From IMG/VR virus record IMGVR_UViG_3300025009_000254, positions 1 through 37,873 of that record: 37,873 nt of DNA; one strand, given 5' to 3'. The notes beneath the pieces were generated by a model. That model was not told the DNA's origin. It saw nothing but the letters and a program-made list of their open reading frames with translations, and searched no databases. The stretch's first letter is position 1. The number at the start of each line of letters is the position of its first letter. A program made the position numbers and the translations under genes. This document shows, piece after piece, positions 7,237 through 15,091 of this stretch. Origin of the DNA: a virus.

Positions 7237-7659
7237 TTATGCGGTGAAGGTGACTACGAAGGTATCGGTGTCAGTCCCTCCCCGTAGATTGGTATAGGTG
7301 ATGGTAAGGGTAGCTGTTTCGGTGTCCAGCCAGTCAGCTGCATCGCCTGAGAATACTACCGATCCCTTGCCCATGGTGACAGCCGGGCTTGCATCGTCGA
7401 CCGATGCTGTGCCTGCGGTTGAAGTGTCGGCGGCTCCGGCTCCGACTACTCCGGTATAAGGGATTACCAGTCCGCTGTTTTCCCCAACAAGGTAGAATGG
7501 GACTGTGTAGCTCCATGCGGCAGCGGTTGGCTCCGGCGTCACGTTGGCCCGGTCTATTACGACAAGTACTGCGTCTGCGTTGAAGTCGGCCTGTGCTTTC
7601 CACAGTTCCGCGTTGCGCGGTGTCAGTCCGCCCAGAAAATCCAAAGATCTCTTGCTCAT
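7237..7659 (-). CDS. Putative Ig-like capsid decoration protein
   Basis: A 140-residue acidic, Thr/Ala-rich beta protein directly after the major capsid gene, separated from it by a stable hairpin. The C-terminal half (SVVFSGDAADWLDTETATLT, then ITYTNLRGGTDTDTFVVTFT) has the alternating pattern of an Ig-like fold. Only position and composition support the role. Confidence 0.65.
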   Translation of the reverse strand: MSKRSLDFLGGLTPRNAELWKAQADFNADAVLVVIDRANVTPEPTAAAWSYTVPFYLVGENSGLVIPYTGVVGAGAADTSTAGTASVDDASPAVTMGKGSVVFSGDAADWLDTETATLTITYTNLRGGTDTDTFVVTFTA

Positions 7660-7675
7660 TGTGGCCTCCGTTCGT

Positions 7676-7725
7676 GACAGGCGGCCCGTCTACCGCCTGT
7701 CTATTTGGCTCGCTCAGGTAGCGAG
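7676..7725 (-). other. Tandem hairpins behind the capsid gene
   Basis: Two perfect hairpins overlap and follow the capsid stop codon: AGCGAG/CTCGCT arms at 7709-7725 and a nine-bp stem at 7676-7684/7693-7701 with an eight-base loop. No U-tract follows, so these look like mRNA stabilising or processing structures, or weak terminators, that set capsid mRNA above downstream genes. Confidence 0.5.
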
Positions 7726-8691
7726 ATTGGTCAAGGTGCCGTGGAAGTATGCAGATCCGTAGTCAATGCCAAGCTGTGCGTACAGCTGGCCTTTTTCGGA
7801 AGCGCCGGTCTTTGACAGGGCTTCATACCCTACGATTCCGTCAATGGTGGCAAGGCCTGGGACCGGCTGGATAACCAGATTGGCCTTGCTCATGTCGAAT
7901 ACTCCCAAAGTGCCAGCGGGCATGAAGCGGGACCATACAACCTCGGCACGGCCAAAGTCAGTATCGATAACGACGATGTCAAGTCCGCCCTCGTTGCGGG
8001 AAGTCGGGACATAGCCATACTCGGCACTGATCCGCTGTTTGTCGGCGGCGGTACAGAAGATAGCCAGCCTGCCAAACTCGGCACCATTGGTTGCCATCTC
8101 GAGCATAAGCTCATCAAGATTTGCCTTGCTGAACGCGGCGGCTGAACAGTCGACAGTGTTGATGGTGCAAGCGGCTATGATCCCGCGCATCTTGTTGGCT
8201 ACTGCGGCTGAGGTGGATTTGGCATAGGTGCCCTGCAATGCGGAGAACTCATAATCACGGTAGATGTGCTGCAAGGCCACCATCTTCTGAAATGCCAGTT
8301 CATCGGCGACAGGGTTGGTGCCAGGCGCGGCGCTGGTTGCGTAGCCTGAGGTGCCGTTCTCCACAAAGCGGAGCTTAGCGGCATTTGACATCTTCGAGTA
8401 GGTCACATTGACCGCTTCGTGGAAGATCTGGGTCACGTTCAGTTCGTTCACGCGCTCGAACGCAATCGCGGTCGGAGCGGTGACAGATGCGGCCTCGGTT
8501 ATGGCGGGCTGAGCGGCTGTCTCGTGGGCATAGCGTCCGGACATTGCAAACTCGTCATTCGAGGTCAGCATCCGGCTGTTCATCCGGGACATGAAAGGAT
8601 AGTTGATTGCGTCGGCAGTGAAGATCGTCGGCGCGGTTATGTTGGGCACATTCCAGTTAGTGGTGTACCCGGTGCTTGTATCATTGGCCAT
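7714..8691 (-). CDS. Major capsid protein, SU10/DUF5309 type (HK97 fold)
   Basis: A 325-residue protein matching the SU10-type capsid family in order: TTNWNVPNITAPTIFTADAI at the N-terminus, then QPAITEAASVTAPTAIAFER, NVTQIFHEAVNVTYSKMSNA, LQHIYRDYEFSALQGTYAKS, DELMLEMATNG, and a late GIDYGSAYFHGTLTNL. The length is usual for the family, with no extra domain. It overlaps the scaffold gene upstream by 11 bases and is followed by hairpins. It forms the icosahedral shell. Confidence 0.92.
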   Translation of the reverse strand: MANDTSTGYTTNWNVPNITAPTIFTADAINYPFMSRMNSRMLTSNDEFAMSGRYAHETAAQPAITEAASVTAPTAIAFERVNELNVTQIFHEAVNVTYSKMSNAAKLRFVENGTSGYATSAAPGTNPVADELAFQKMVALQHIYRDYEFSALQGTYAKSTSAAVANKMRGIIAACTINTVDCSAAAFSKANLDELMLEMATNGAEFGRLAIFCTAADKQRISAEYGYVPTSRNEGGLDIVVIDTDFGRAEVVWSRFMPAGTLGVFDMSKANLVIQPVPGLATIDGIVGYEALSKTGASEKGQLYAQLGIDYGSAYFHGTLTNLAT

Positions 8692-9361
8692 TGGTTGCTC
8701 CTAATTCCTGTATTTCGGCCTGCAACTTCAAGGCTTCCTGGAAGCGTTTCTGCCCCATGAGCCCGGCATAGGCCGCCTGCATTTCGGCAAGTTTACCGGC
8801 TGGAGGCTTGGCGTTTCCGCCTTGTGGCGCCCCCACGTTCCCGTACTTGCCTTTCATTTCAGATTCATGGAAAGCCTTGGCATAAGCCTTCATGCTTGAT
8901 GCAAATGCCTTCACGGTATCTGTCGTTTTCAGATCGTCCTCGTCGATGAACCTCTCGACATAATCAACAGGGATTCCCTCGGTCGCCGCTACCTTGAGCG
9001 CCACGGCCTTCAGCTTCTCCCGTTTGGCCTCTGCCTTTTCCGCTTCGCGCTCTGCCTTGATCTGGGCCAACTCCAGCTTGATCGGGTCAGTCTCAGGCCC
9101 TGTCAGCTCCTTGATCTTTGCATCCAGCAGCTTGGGGAACTTGTCGGCCATGAATCTTTCATCATGGGCGGCCACTCGGACTGATATCTCCGAATCCAGC
9201 GCGGCCTTGAAATCCTTGTTACCGGCTATGAATGCGGCGGCCTTGTCCTTGGAGTCTATCCCCGCTACCGGATTGGCAGCAGTAATTGCATCCTGGATAA
9301 CCTTTTCCGCCTCGGCACGCTCCGCTTCCGGAAGCTTTGCAATAATGTCCTTCAGGTTCAT
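8681..9361 (-). CDS. Capsid scaffolding protein (gp20/DUF4355-like)
   Basis: A 226-residue, highly charged, mostly helical protein immediately before the capsid gene. A long coiled segment (KLELAQIKAEREAEKAEAKR at about residues 95-115) is followed by a Gly/Pro-rich linker (GAPQGGNAKPPAGK) and a short C-terminal helix (QKRFQEALKLQAEIQELG) that would contact the capsid protein. Composition, length and position are those of scaffolds, which guide procapsid assembly and are then removed. Confidence 0.87.
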   Translation of the reverse strand: MNLKDIIAKLPEAERAEAEKVIQDAITAANPVAGIDSKDKAAAFIAGNKDFKAALDSEISVRVAAHDERFMADKFPKLLDAKIKELTGPETDPIKLELAQIKAEREAEKAEAKREKLKAVALKVAATEGIPVDYVERFIDEDDLKTTDTVKAFASSMKAYAKAFHESEMKGKYGNVGAPQGGNAKPPAGKLAEMQAAYAGLMGQKRFQEALKLQAEIQELGATNGQ

Positions 9362-9411
9362 AATCTGTCCCTCCCGCCGACGTCGTACCCCGGCACGATC
9401 AATAGTCTAAA

Positions 9412-9429
9412 ACTTAACACACGTTAAGT
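9412..9429. other. Short perfect palindrome before the scaffold gene
   Basis: ACTTAAC-ACAC-GTTAAGT in the 81-bp gap between MuF and scaffold genes; on the minus strand it is followed by TTTAG. It could be an operator or a weak terminator that separates portal/MuF from scaffold/capsid transcription. No clear promoter hexamers accompany it. Confidence 0.35.
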
Positions 9430-9442
9430 ATTTTTGCAAGTG

Positions 9443-10435
9443 TCACAATTTGACCTTTGGCCAGCCTTTTTCTGGCGTCCATCCGCGTGGGGTTGCCCAT
9501 TGCGCAAAGGTCTGGTAAGGCACGATACCTTCATCTCTTATCCGGCGTACGCTTGGCTCTATGCCTTCGAGTACGTCGTAAACGGCACACCGGCAGTTGA
9601 TGTCATCCGCTGCAACTCCAAACTCTCGCGGTTGAGGCGCGCTCACCCCGTCGATCCAGAATAGCCCGTTCTCATCAGCGTACTCGCCATCCAGCCTGGC
9701 ATGGCTTAACCTAGTCCGGCTGTCAAGTGTGGCGCTCCATCGCTTGAGAACATCAAGCCCGGCCTCCACCGCCTGCCCATGGCTAGCCTCGGCCCCCTCT
9801 GACCAGCACCGGCCTGCCTCGGTTCGTACCACGCGCATGGCCTGCCAGAGTCCCTTGTCAAACTCGGCCTTGATCGACCTGGCCACTTTGGTATAGCTCT
9901 GGCCCATGGTTATGCCCCGAACGATAGCGGCTTGCGTTTTGTATATCCCGTCCGTTGTGTTTTTCTTCCAGGTCGAGACAATATCAAGCCCGGATACGTC
10001 CGAGTAGACGGCGGATCGGATAGCGGCTATGGGAAGCGACGGGAAGCCGAGGCTTACCCCGGTCGCCTGCGAGTAGGCCCATTCATTCCGGTAGTACCCA
10101 TCCTGGACGGATTGCGCGCTTGCATCCTCGGTCAGATTGACCCCGGCCTTTTCCAGCTTTTTCATTTCGGTAGTCAGATTGTCCAGCCGGTTGTAAAGCT
10201 GGTTGTAGTGGATTGCATCTTCCTTGCGGATATAGACGCCGTTCACCGGATCATCAAGCCCGACCTTGGCATACAGACTGGCAATCTGGGCAAGCGTGGC
10301 TTGGTAGCTGGCTTTGTAATTGGCCAGTAAAACCCGGTCAATTATCTTTTGCCTGGCCTCCCATGCTAGAAATTGGGATTCCTGTAGCTTGGCAAGGTCG
10401 GCAAAATCAGGCATCCGGCTCTGTCCCAGGCTCAT
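9443..10435 (-). CDS. MuF-like head morphogenesis protein
   Basis: A 330-residue protein with a clear Phage_Mu_F domain in its C-terminal half: VVRTEAGRCWSEGAEASHG, then VLKRWSATLDSRTRLSHARL, NGLFWIDGVSAPQPREFGVA and the signature DDINCRCAV. Members lie next to the portal and are minor head proteins taken into the procapsid. The gene overlaps the portal gene by 29 bases. An alternative start at 10414 (MPDFADL) would overlap by only 8 bases. Confidence 0.9.
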   Translation of the reverse strand: MSLGQSRMPDFADLAKLQESQFLAWEARQKIIDRVLLANYKASYQATLAQIASLYAKVGLDDPVNGVYIRKEDAIHYNQLYNRLDNLTTEMKKLEKAGVNLTEDASAQSVQDGYYRNEWAYSQATGVSLGFPSLPIAAIRSAVYSDVSGLDIVSTWKKNTTDGIYKTQAAIVRGITMGQSYTKVARSIKAEFDKGLWQAMRVVRTEAGRCWSEGAEASHGQAVEAGLDVLKRWSATLDSRTRLSHARLDGEYADENGLFWIDGVSAPQPREFGVAADDINCRCAVYDVLEGIEPSVRRIRDEGIVPYQTFAQWATPRGWTPEKGWPKVKL

Positions 10436-11795
10436 CTGCCGGCGTGTCCATATCTGGTATGGCCTGGCTGCGCTCCATCTCCTGCGCTACCTCCTCGATA
10501 TCAGGCACAAGGCTTGTCGGCAACAGTTTAAGCGCCGTCCTGATCGGCAGGCTGGCCCCGGCTACCTTGCCGAACATATCAACGGCGGATTGAAGGTCAA
10601 AGGGCAGATTCCGCGTGAACCGGATTGACACCTGTGGCCTGTCCTGCATATTGGCTTTCAGGTTGCCGGTCACATTCTGGATCAACCGAATACGCCACTG
10701 AAGGAACCGGGAAAAGTAGGCTTCATAGGTTGCGCTGGCGTACTCGAACGGCAAGAGCTTGTAAGCAAGTGAGATGCCGCTTATCTGGCCGGTCGTGGCT
10801 ATGTCTTTGTTGTCAAACAGCATCATCATGTCGTACGAAAGGCGCTCAAATAGTTCATCGGCGTTCTTAACAAACGCTATTGGTATGTCTTTAACTAGGA
10901 ACGAGACCGCCTTTGTGACGTCATCATCAAGTCCTTCAAACGTTCTGGTTATTCGTAACTTGTCCACCTCTGACAATCCAGTTTCATCAAGCTCGGTATC
11001 CAGTCTGTTTTTCATCAACAGGTACGAATTGCTGAACCGTTGCGCCTCGTTCGCGTAATCCTCTGAAACTATCCTGTCCCTGAAGTCAATGATTGACAGC
11101 ACGTGGTCAAACAGGTTTTCACCATGACGGCTAATCTTTCCAATTGCCCATGGAACCTCGCCGTAGGCGTGGGATTCCCGGCCAGTCTCAACCAGCTTTT
11201 CAAGGCTTTCACCTTCATAGTGGACTATCTCGGATTGGTCATAGGTCGTTACTTTTTTTATATCCTTATCGCCATCGTTGACCGTGTAGTACCGGATCAT
11301 GCCTTTCAGTTTCGGCGGTAGTGAATCGTCCCAAAGCGGTATGCACTGTTCAGGCGGGACCTCGACAAACCGGGCTTGCCCATCCTGCGTATAGTGGTAC
11401 TCATATGTCAAGCCGTGGGCGCACGCGGTTTCAAACTCTTCATGCGTGGTCAACCCTTCATCGTTTGCGTCAAATATCGGTTGTAGTACGCCCGTGAAAT
11501 AATCAGCTTTGCCGTTTATCGCCTGCTTGACTTTGGCAATCGCACCCTTGATACCGGCTTTCGGTGCGGCATCCGGCGTGGAATAGCTTATGCTGTTTTC
11601 CCCGGCCATGTAGCCGGATACGATGGTAACTGCCTTGCGGACAATAGGAATTGATATCCGGTTGTCTGGTTCCTCGTGGGCAGACCGTCCCAGAATGGCT
11701 ACGTTCTTCCCCTCCATGTATTTCCGCTGGTTGAATATCTTGGACACCCGCCCGGCATCCGCGTCTATGATCTTCTTGATCGTGGCTGTATCCAT
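10407..11795 (-). CDS. Portal protein, SPP1 gp6-like
   Basis: A 462-residue protein at the portal position after the large terminase. It has the SPP1 gp6-like layout: an N-terminal RKAVTIVSGYMAGENSISYS segment near residues 49-68, a wing with PEQCIPLWDDSLPPKLKGMI and YYTVNDG, the stem/clip with DIATTGQISGISLAYKLLPF, and a Pro/Asp-rich tail. The dodecameric portal is the vertex through which DNA enters and leaves. It has its own promoter upstream. Confidence 0.92.
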   Translation of the reverse strand: MDTATIKKIIDADAGRVSKIFNQRKYMEGKNVAILGRSAHEEPDNRISIPIVRKAVTIVSGYMAGENSISYSTPDAAPKAGIKGAIAKVKQAINGKADYFTGVLQPIFDANDEGLTTHEEFETACAHGLTYEYHYTQDGQARFVEVPPEQCIPLWDDSLPPKLKGMIRYYTVNDGDKDIKKVTTYDQSEIVHYEGESLEKLVETGRESHAYGEVPWAIGKISRHGENLFDHVLSIIDFRDRIVSEDYANEAQRFSNSYLLMKNRLDTELDETGLSEVDKLRITRTFEGLDDDVTKAVSFLVKDIPIAFVKNADELFERLSYDMMMLFDNKDIATTGQISGISLAYKLLPFEYASATYEAYFSRFLQWRIRLIQNVTGNLKANMQDRPQVSIRFTRNLPFDLQSAVDMFGKVAGASLPIRTALKLLPTSLVPDIEEVAQEMERSQAIPDMDTPADEPGTEPDA

Positions 11796-11812
11796 GATAC
11801 CCCCTGAGCTGG

Positions 11813-11841
11813 ATTATATAGCTTTTATTAACTGGTTGCAA
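11813..11841 (-). promoter_or_regulatory. Sigma70-type promoter before the portal gene
   Basis: TTGCAA (11841-11836), 17-base spacer, perfect TATAAT (11818-11813) in the 46-bp gap between large terminase and portal. The predicted transcript starts about 11806, just upstream of the portal ribosome site AGGGGGTATC. It would let structural genes be expressed more than terminase. Confidence 0.72.
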
Positions 11842-13308
11842 CTATAGGCCAAGAGCGCCCGCCGATGTGCCCGCTCGGATCGGAGCCCTGCCGATCTGGA
11901 ATTGATACCCGCATGAAAGATTGTCTACCTGATCGTCATGCTCCTTGCCTAGCCCGTCAAAACGCAATAACTCATCAATCCAGTCATCATTCCACGCGGC
12001 GCGTTTGACGTGGACGTGTCCCGGCGCTTCAAATATTGGCTCAAGCGGTACTGCCCTGGTTGCCTTGTCGCCTTTGCCCATTATGACTTTATTCCAGTTT
12101 ATTTCTGGCATGGCTTTTTTCAAATACGGGTATGCATCCTTTGCGTCAAGGCTGGACTCTACGCATTGCCTTACCGTGGTTCCATCCATCCGGGCGATGG
12201 TCTTTATCTTTGCGTCACGCTCTGGGGCATCGTCTCTGGTCCGTACCACGTCGGCTATCCACAGATGGGGTACTGGATCACCTGGCCTGCGCTCGAATGC
12301 CAGTTTCGTTCCGGACGTCCAGTCTGGATCATCGCCTCCGCGCTGCTGTGCCGTGTGTGCAAGATCCCATGCCCTAATCCAGTACAAGCGCCTGTCGGAT
12401 GGAACCTCATCATACCATTCGATATTCTCGATGCTAAACCGTCCACCTGTACGGATCATAGGGTTACAGTCGAGGATTGACGAACTGGAATATTTGCCAA
12501 GTGTGGCGTATTGCCTTAAATACCACTGCTTGCCGAACCGCTCCTCAAAAAGATACTCGCCGGGATATTGCCCATCTCCGGTATAGTCTGCGGCTTTGGC
12601 TGGGAACTGCATCATTTCAAACTGCGGAAAGTCTGGATCTTCTTTCATGGCTTTTTTTATGCGCCCGGTTATATCGTCCCAGTGCCACCATGTAGCAAGG
12701 ACTATGACTATTCCAACAGGGGCGACACGGGTCATGAAGTCGTTGGTGAATGCATCCCATGCGTTATTGCGCTGTACAAGGCTTTCAGCCTCGGCCCTGC
12801 CTGACAGGTAATCGTCAAGTACGCCTAGAGCGTATCCGGATCCTGTCATGTGACCGCCTAGCCCTGTTGCCATAAGCCCGCCCCCGCAATCGGTAAGGTA
12901 GTGGTCTTTCCGGTTTGTATCTGTTGACAGTCTCAAGTTAGGGTAGATTGCCTTATATTTATCGGTGTCAATGACCCCCCTGGCAAAAGCTGAAAACTCG
13001 ACGGCCTTGTCCGCTGCGTATGAAACTTGCATGACCTCTGCGCTTGGAAACTCTCCAATAAAATGAGGCCCTAAGTATCTGGATACTATGTCTGATTTGC
13101 CTGATCGGTGGTGAACGTTGATTAAAAGATATGTTGTTTTCCCATCACGGTAATCATCAAACGCTTTATCAATCCTTGAGCATATCCGGCGGGTATGGAA
13201 ACCATGGATAAACGGCGATGATCCGCGCCAGCACGCGCCCATGAATGCCTCGTGCGACATTTGGGCATCAAGGGTTACAAGTTCTATTTCTTCAGCTTCG
13301 GTCAGCAT
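11842..13308 (-). CDS. Terminase large subunit
   Basis: The 488-residue packaging motor. The ATPase half has a Walker A variant HHRSGKS (residues 66-72), Walker B LGVLDD (161-166) and the coupling motif LATWWHWDD (204-212). The RNase H-like nuclease half starts with the first acidic motif RAWDLA (about 312-317) and continues with TTVRQCVESSLDAKDAYPYL. Length and order fit the Terminase_6/6C type. It overlaps the small subunit by 17 bases. Its TAG stop is followed in frame by sequence overlapping the portal gene, evidence that TAG is a true stop here. Confidence 0.95.
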   Translation of the reverse strand: MLTEAEEIELVTLDAQMSHEAFMGACWRGSSPFIHGFHTRRICSRIDKAFDDYRDGKTTYLLINVHHRSGKSDIVSRYLGPHFIGEFPSAEVMQVSYAADKAVEFSAFARGVIDTDKYKAIYPNLRLSTDTNRKDHYLTDCGGGLMATGLGGHMTGSGYALGVLDDYLSGRAEAESLVQRNNAWDAFTNDFMTRVAPVGIVIVLATWWHWDDITGRIKKAMKEDPDFPQFEMMQFPAKAADYTGDGQYPGEYLFEERFGKQWYLRQYATLGKYSSSSILDCNPMIRTGGRFSIENIEWYDEVPSDRRLYWIRAWDLAHTAQQRGGDDPDWTSGTKLAFERRPGDPVPHLWIADVVRTRDDAPERDAKIKTIARMDGTTVRQCVESSLDAKDAYPYLKKAMPEINWNKVIMGKGDKATRAVPLEPIFEAPGHVHVKRAAWNDDWIDELLRFDGLGKEHDDQVDNLSCGYQFQIGRAPIRAGTSAGALGL

Positions 13309-13771
13309 TGTTTATCTTGGCGGCAAGTTCGGCTATGCGTACTTTGCGCTCTGCTGCTGTCATCAATAGCGGCTCCCCGCCTGCCCCGGTAATCTCCTGT
13401 CTGTCGTGCCAGTGGTGGTTTTTTAGCCAGAAAATAGACCCCGTGCATTTATCCCTTGTGCTTAACCTGGCTTCATGCTCGGCCTCGATCTTTAGCCGCG
13501 CCCTTTTTATAAGGTCGGAAAAATCATCATCTTTTGTTTCAAGGTCGTATATCGCGCCCCTGGTATTATATCCAAGATGGTATGCAAGCCCCGCCATGGT
13601 TGCCGGGTTCTCCCTGACTATCGGGTTGCCGTTCTTGTCTACCGCTACCTGTTCTATCCCGTCGCTATTGGTGAAGGTAAGCGGAGACGGTACGCACTCA
13701 TCGAAATAGTTTTGTATCGCTTCGTCAAGCTCTGCGGCGGTTTTGTACTTTGACGGTCTGCCTGCTGGCAT
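13292..13771 (-). CDS. Terminase small subunit
   Basis: A 159-residue DNA-recognition protein. It starts PAGRPSKYKTAAELDEAIQN, has the HTH-like ATMAGLAYHLGYNTRGAIYD segment (residues about 57-76) and the family signature GSIFWLKNHHWHDRQE (about 111-126). The start at 13771 follows AGGAGAG. It selects the packaging site and recruits the large subunit. Its position immediately behind the two tRNAs makes the non-coding region upstream a candidate place for cos/pac. Confidence 0.92.
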   Translation of the reverse strand: MPAGRPSKYKTAAELDEAIQNYFDECVPSPLTFTNSDGIEQVAVDKNGNPIVRENPATMAGLAYHLGYNTRGAIYDLETKDDDFSDLIKRARLKIEAEHEARLSTRDKCTGSIFWLKNHHWHDRQEITGAGGEPLLMTAAERKVRIAELAAKINNADRS

Positions 13772-13782
13772 AATCTCTCCTA

Positions 13783-13854
13783 AGCCCCCGGAAGGAATCG
13801 AACCCTCGCCTGATGATTACAAATCGCCTGCTCTGCCTTCTGAGCTACAGGGGC
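13783..13854 (-). tRNA. tRNA-Thr (anticodon UGU)
   Basis: A 72-base cloverleaf: acceptor GCCCCTG/CGGGGGC with one GU pair, D-arm GCTC/GAGC, anticodon stem GGCGA/TCATC with one C-A mismatch, loop TTTGTAA (anticodon TGT), four-base variable region, T-arm GAGGG-TTCGATT-CCTTC, discriminator T. It reads ACA codons. CCA is not encoded. The mismatch and discriminator U make it slightly irregular but probably functional. Confidence 0.88.
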
Positions 13855-13860
13855 AAATAG

Positions 13861-13932
13861 TCGGGGCAGATGGAGTCGAACCACCCATTGACGGTATCAA
13901 AAACCGTTGACTAGCCGCTTGCCTACACCCCG
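13861..13932 (-). tRNA. tRNA-Gln (anticodon UUG)
   Basis: A 72-base cloverleaf: acceptor CGGGGTG/TGCCCCG with a C1-G72 first pair, anticodon stem ACGGT/ACCGT, loop TTTTGAT (anticodon TTG), T-arm GGTGG-TTCGACT-CCATC, discriminator A. It reads CAA and, by wobble, CAG. C1-G72 is a departure from the U1-A72 or G1-C72 usual in bacterial tRNA-Gln. It is transcribed before tRNA-Thr from the late promoter. Confidence 0.88.
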
Positions 13933-14277
13933 TAACGTTGCCCCGTGTATCGCGTCGGGGCGGCCGGGAAGTCTTTCCTGTCTGCCATCGGTTTTCAGTA
14001 AGTATGCCCACCGAAAAACGGACTACCGCGCCTTTTTCGCCGCGCTCCTTAGCTACTCCTGTTTGGCTCTGAATCGCCCCGGTTATACCAAACCAGAAAA
14101 GGCCCTTATCGACCGCACCTTAATAGGCCGTCCCAGCCGGGCACCAGCTCTTGGAAGCGGCGCGAATTGCACGCGCAAGCTGGGCAGCTTCGACTAGTGC
14201 GCTTCCATCGTCACTTTGTCGGTCCAGGCTGTGACCGCCTGTGGTATCCCACCGCTTCGGGCGCACCGTTGGCCATA
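13933..14277 (-). ncRNA. Structured non-coding leader between late promoter and tRNAs
   Basis: About 345 bases without a credible gene; the only frames are short or overlap the tRNAs. The minus strand is full of perfect stems: 14266-14261/14202-14197 (6 bp) closing a domain with hairpin 14252-14249/14244-14241; an H-type pseudoknot of 14240-14237/14229-14226 with 14235-14231/14214-14210; adjacent hairpins 14190-14186/14181-14177 and 14176-14172/14164-14160; 14039-14033/14018-14012 (7 bp); and 13960-13956/13945-13941. Large phage RNAs such as GOLLD and ROOL also lie beside tRNAs, though they are longer. A cos/pac site may overlap. Function unknown. Confidence 0.5.
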
Positions 14278-14283
14278 AACTCA

Positions 14284-14312
14284 ACTGTACCGCATGTATG
14301 GGCAGTTGTCAA
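14284..14312 (-). promoter_or_regulatory. Late-region sigma70 promoter
   Basis: TTGACA (14312-14307), 17-base spacer, TACAGT (14289-14284); start predicted near 14277. It is the only strong promoter between the early cluster and terS and would drive the structured RNA, the tRNAs and the late operon. Its -35 box overlaps the stop codon of the HExxH remnant. Confidence 0.78.
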
Positions 14313-14473
14313 GGTTTCAATCTATACCCGGCTGAATATACACCTACTGCCATTCGGTGTATCTGTTCCTCAGTTAGGCCGAGTAGTAGTTCTTCATCCA
14401 CAACGTGCATCACTTCATGCAGCAGGGTTTCATCTTGCTGCTCCTGGCTGACATCGCTGTTAGTCCTTATCAA
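14309..14473 (-). pseudogene. C-terminal remnant of a HExxH metallopeptidase-like phage protein
   Basis: The frame encodes up to 54 residues from a possible TTG at 14473: DVSQEQQDETLLHEVMHVVD, then EELLLGLTEEQIHRMAVGVY and SAGYRLKP. LLHEVMHVVD contains the zinc motif HExxH. It is the typical end of an ImmA-like phage protein family whose complete members have an N-terminal half of similar or greater length. No good start or ribosome site is present and the in-frame upstream codon is TGA, so it reads as the 3' end left by a deletion. Confidence 0.6.
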
Positions 14474-14498
14474 GGCATATGATTGGTCGCTCTTTCAT
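14460..14498 (-). pseudogene. 5' remnant of a HAD-like hydrolase gene
   Basis: GGAGGTGGAGGA precedes ATG 14498, which overlaps the preceding stop as ATGA. The reading frame gives MKERPIICLDKD and stops. Complete phage HAD-like proteins begin in the same way and continue after CLD with FDGV. This is a properly coupled gene start with its body missing, joined near 14470 to the remnant above. Confidence 0.5.
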
Positions 14499-14632
14499 TC
14501 CTCCACCTCCCCGGCAAGGATAGCGGCGCGTAGTATTTGAGTTTCGGCATGCGTCAAAAATGGTCTGCATTTTTCCACCGCCCGATCAGCCGCATCCCGG
14601 AGCCGTGCGTTCTCGGCTTCAGCGGATTTCAC
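14495..14632 (-). CDS. Possible short ORF (45 aa), perhaps the tail of the preceding gene
   Basis: From GTG 14632 this frame encodes KSAEAENARLRDAADRAVEK and ends AAILAGEVEE, with its stop overlapping the next ATG. It is in the same frame as the upstream gene, from whose TAA (14675) it is separated by 14 further open codons (KDAVVIPETIRKQI). It may be the C-terminal part of a gene starting at ATG 14737 (KEFFVMIVPDDAYIKTRLM, after AAGGAGC) that was cut by an ochre codon. A helical ENARLR segment resembles ENERLR in the upstream protein. Confidence 0.35.
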   Translation of the reverse strand: MKSAEAENARLRDAADRAVEKCRPFLTHAETQILRAAILAGEVEE

Positions 14633-14674
14633 AATCTGCTTCCGTATTGTTTCAGGAATGACGACAGCATCTTT

Positions 14675-15091
14675 TTACATAAGCCGTGTTTTAATGTAGG
14701 CATCGTCGGGCACAATCATGACAAAAAACTCTTTCATCCTTTGCTCCTTCCCCAGCGCGAGACGGGCTTTGCGTATTACGTTAAGCGTTGTTGATTTGCA
14801 TCCAACCTGTGTTGCCGCTGGAAATGCTTCCATGCCTATATCATCATCGTATAATGCAACCAATGGTTCTAGCGCCTCCCTAAGCCGTTCGTTCTCGGCT
14901 TGGAGTAGCTTGATCCACGATTCAGGATCTTCCACCCCTTCTAGCGCATTGACACAAGCCACAATGCGACGGGCGTTGGCTACTCCAATTATTTGACCTA
15001 TTTCTGGCTGCCCGTCTTGAGCAACTATTGTCCGCTGATTAGGCCAAGCCTCTTCTACCAGTTTCCATGGCCCCTTTGTATATTCACTCAT
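14675..15091 (-). CDS. Hypothetical early protein
   Basis: A 138-residue protein starting MSEYTKGPWKLVEEAWPNQR and with VANARRIVACVNALEG, a pattern shared by many small phage proteins of unknown function. A heptad-like segment LLQAENERLREALEP follows. The last 20 residues, beginning at an internal ATG with its own AAGGAGC site, may originally have been the start of a separate gene. The frame overlaps the antirepressor stop by ATGA. Confidence 0.75.
   Translation of the reverse strand: MSEYTKGPWKLVEEAWPNQRTIVAQDGQPEIGQIIGVANARRIVACVNALEGVEDPESWIKLLQAENERLREALEPLVALYDDDIGMEAFPAATQVGCKSTTLNVIRKARLALGKEQRMKEFFVMIVPDDAYIKTRLM

Noticed and set aside
11503-11841. Minus-strand ORF starting at TTG 11841
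   Set aside because: It covers the portal promoter and the first part of the portal gene in another frame, with unlikely composition.
13817-14011. 64-codon minus-strand ORF across the tRNAs
   Set aside because: It overlaps both clear tRNA cloverleaves and has no family-like features.
13933-14283. Group I intron, tmRNA or RNase P RNA
   Set aside because: The conserved cores of these RNAs were looked for by eye and not found.
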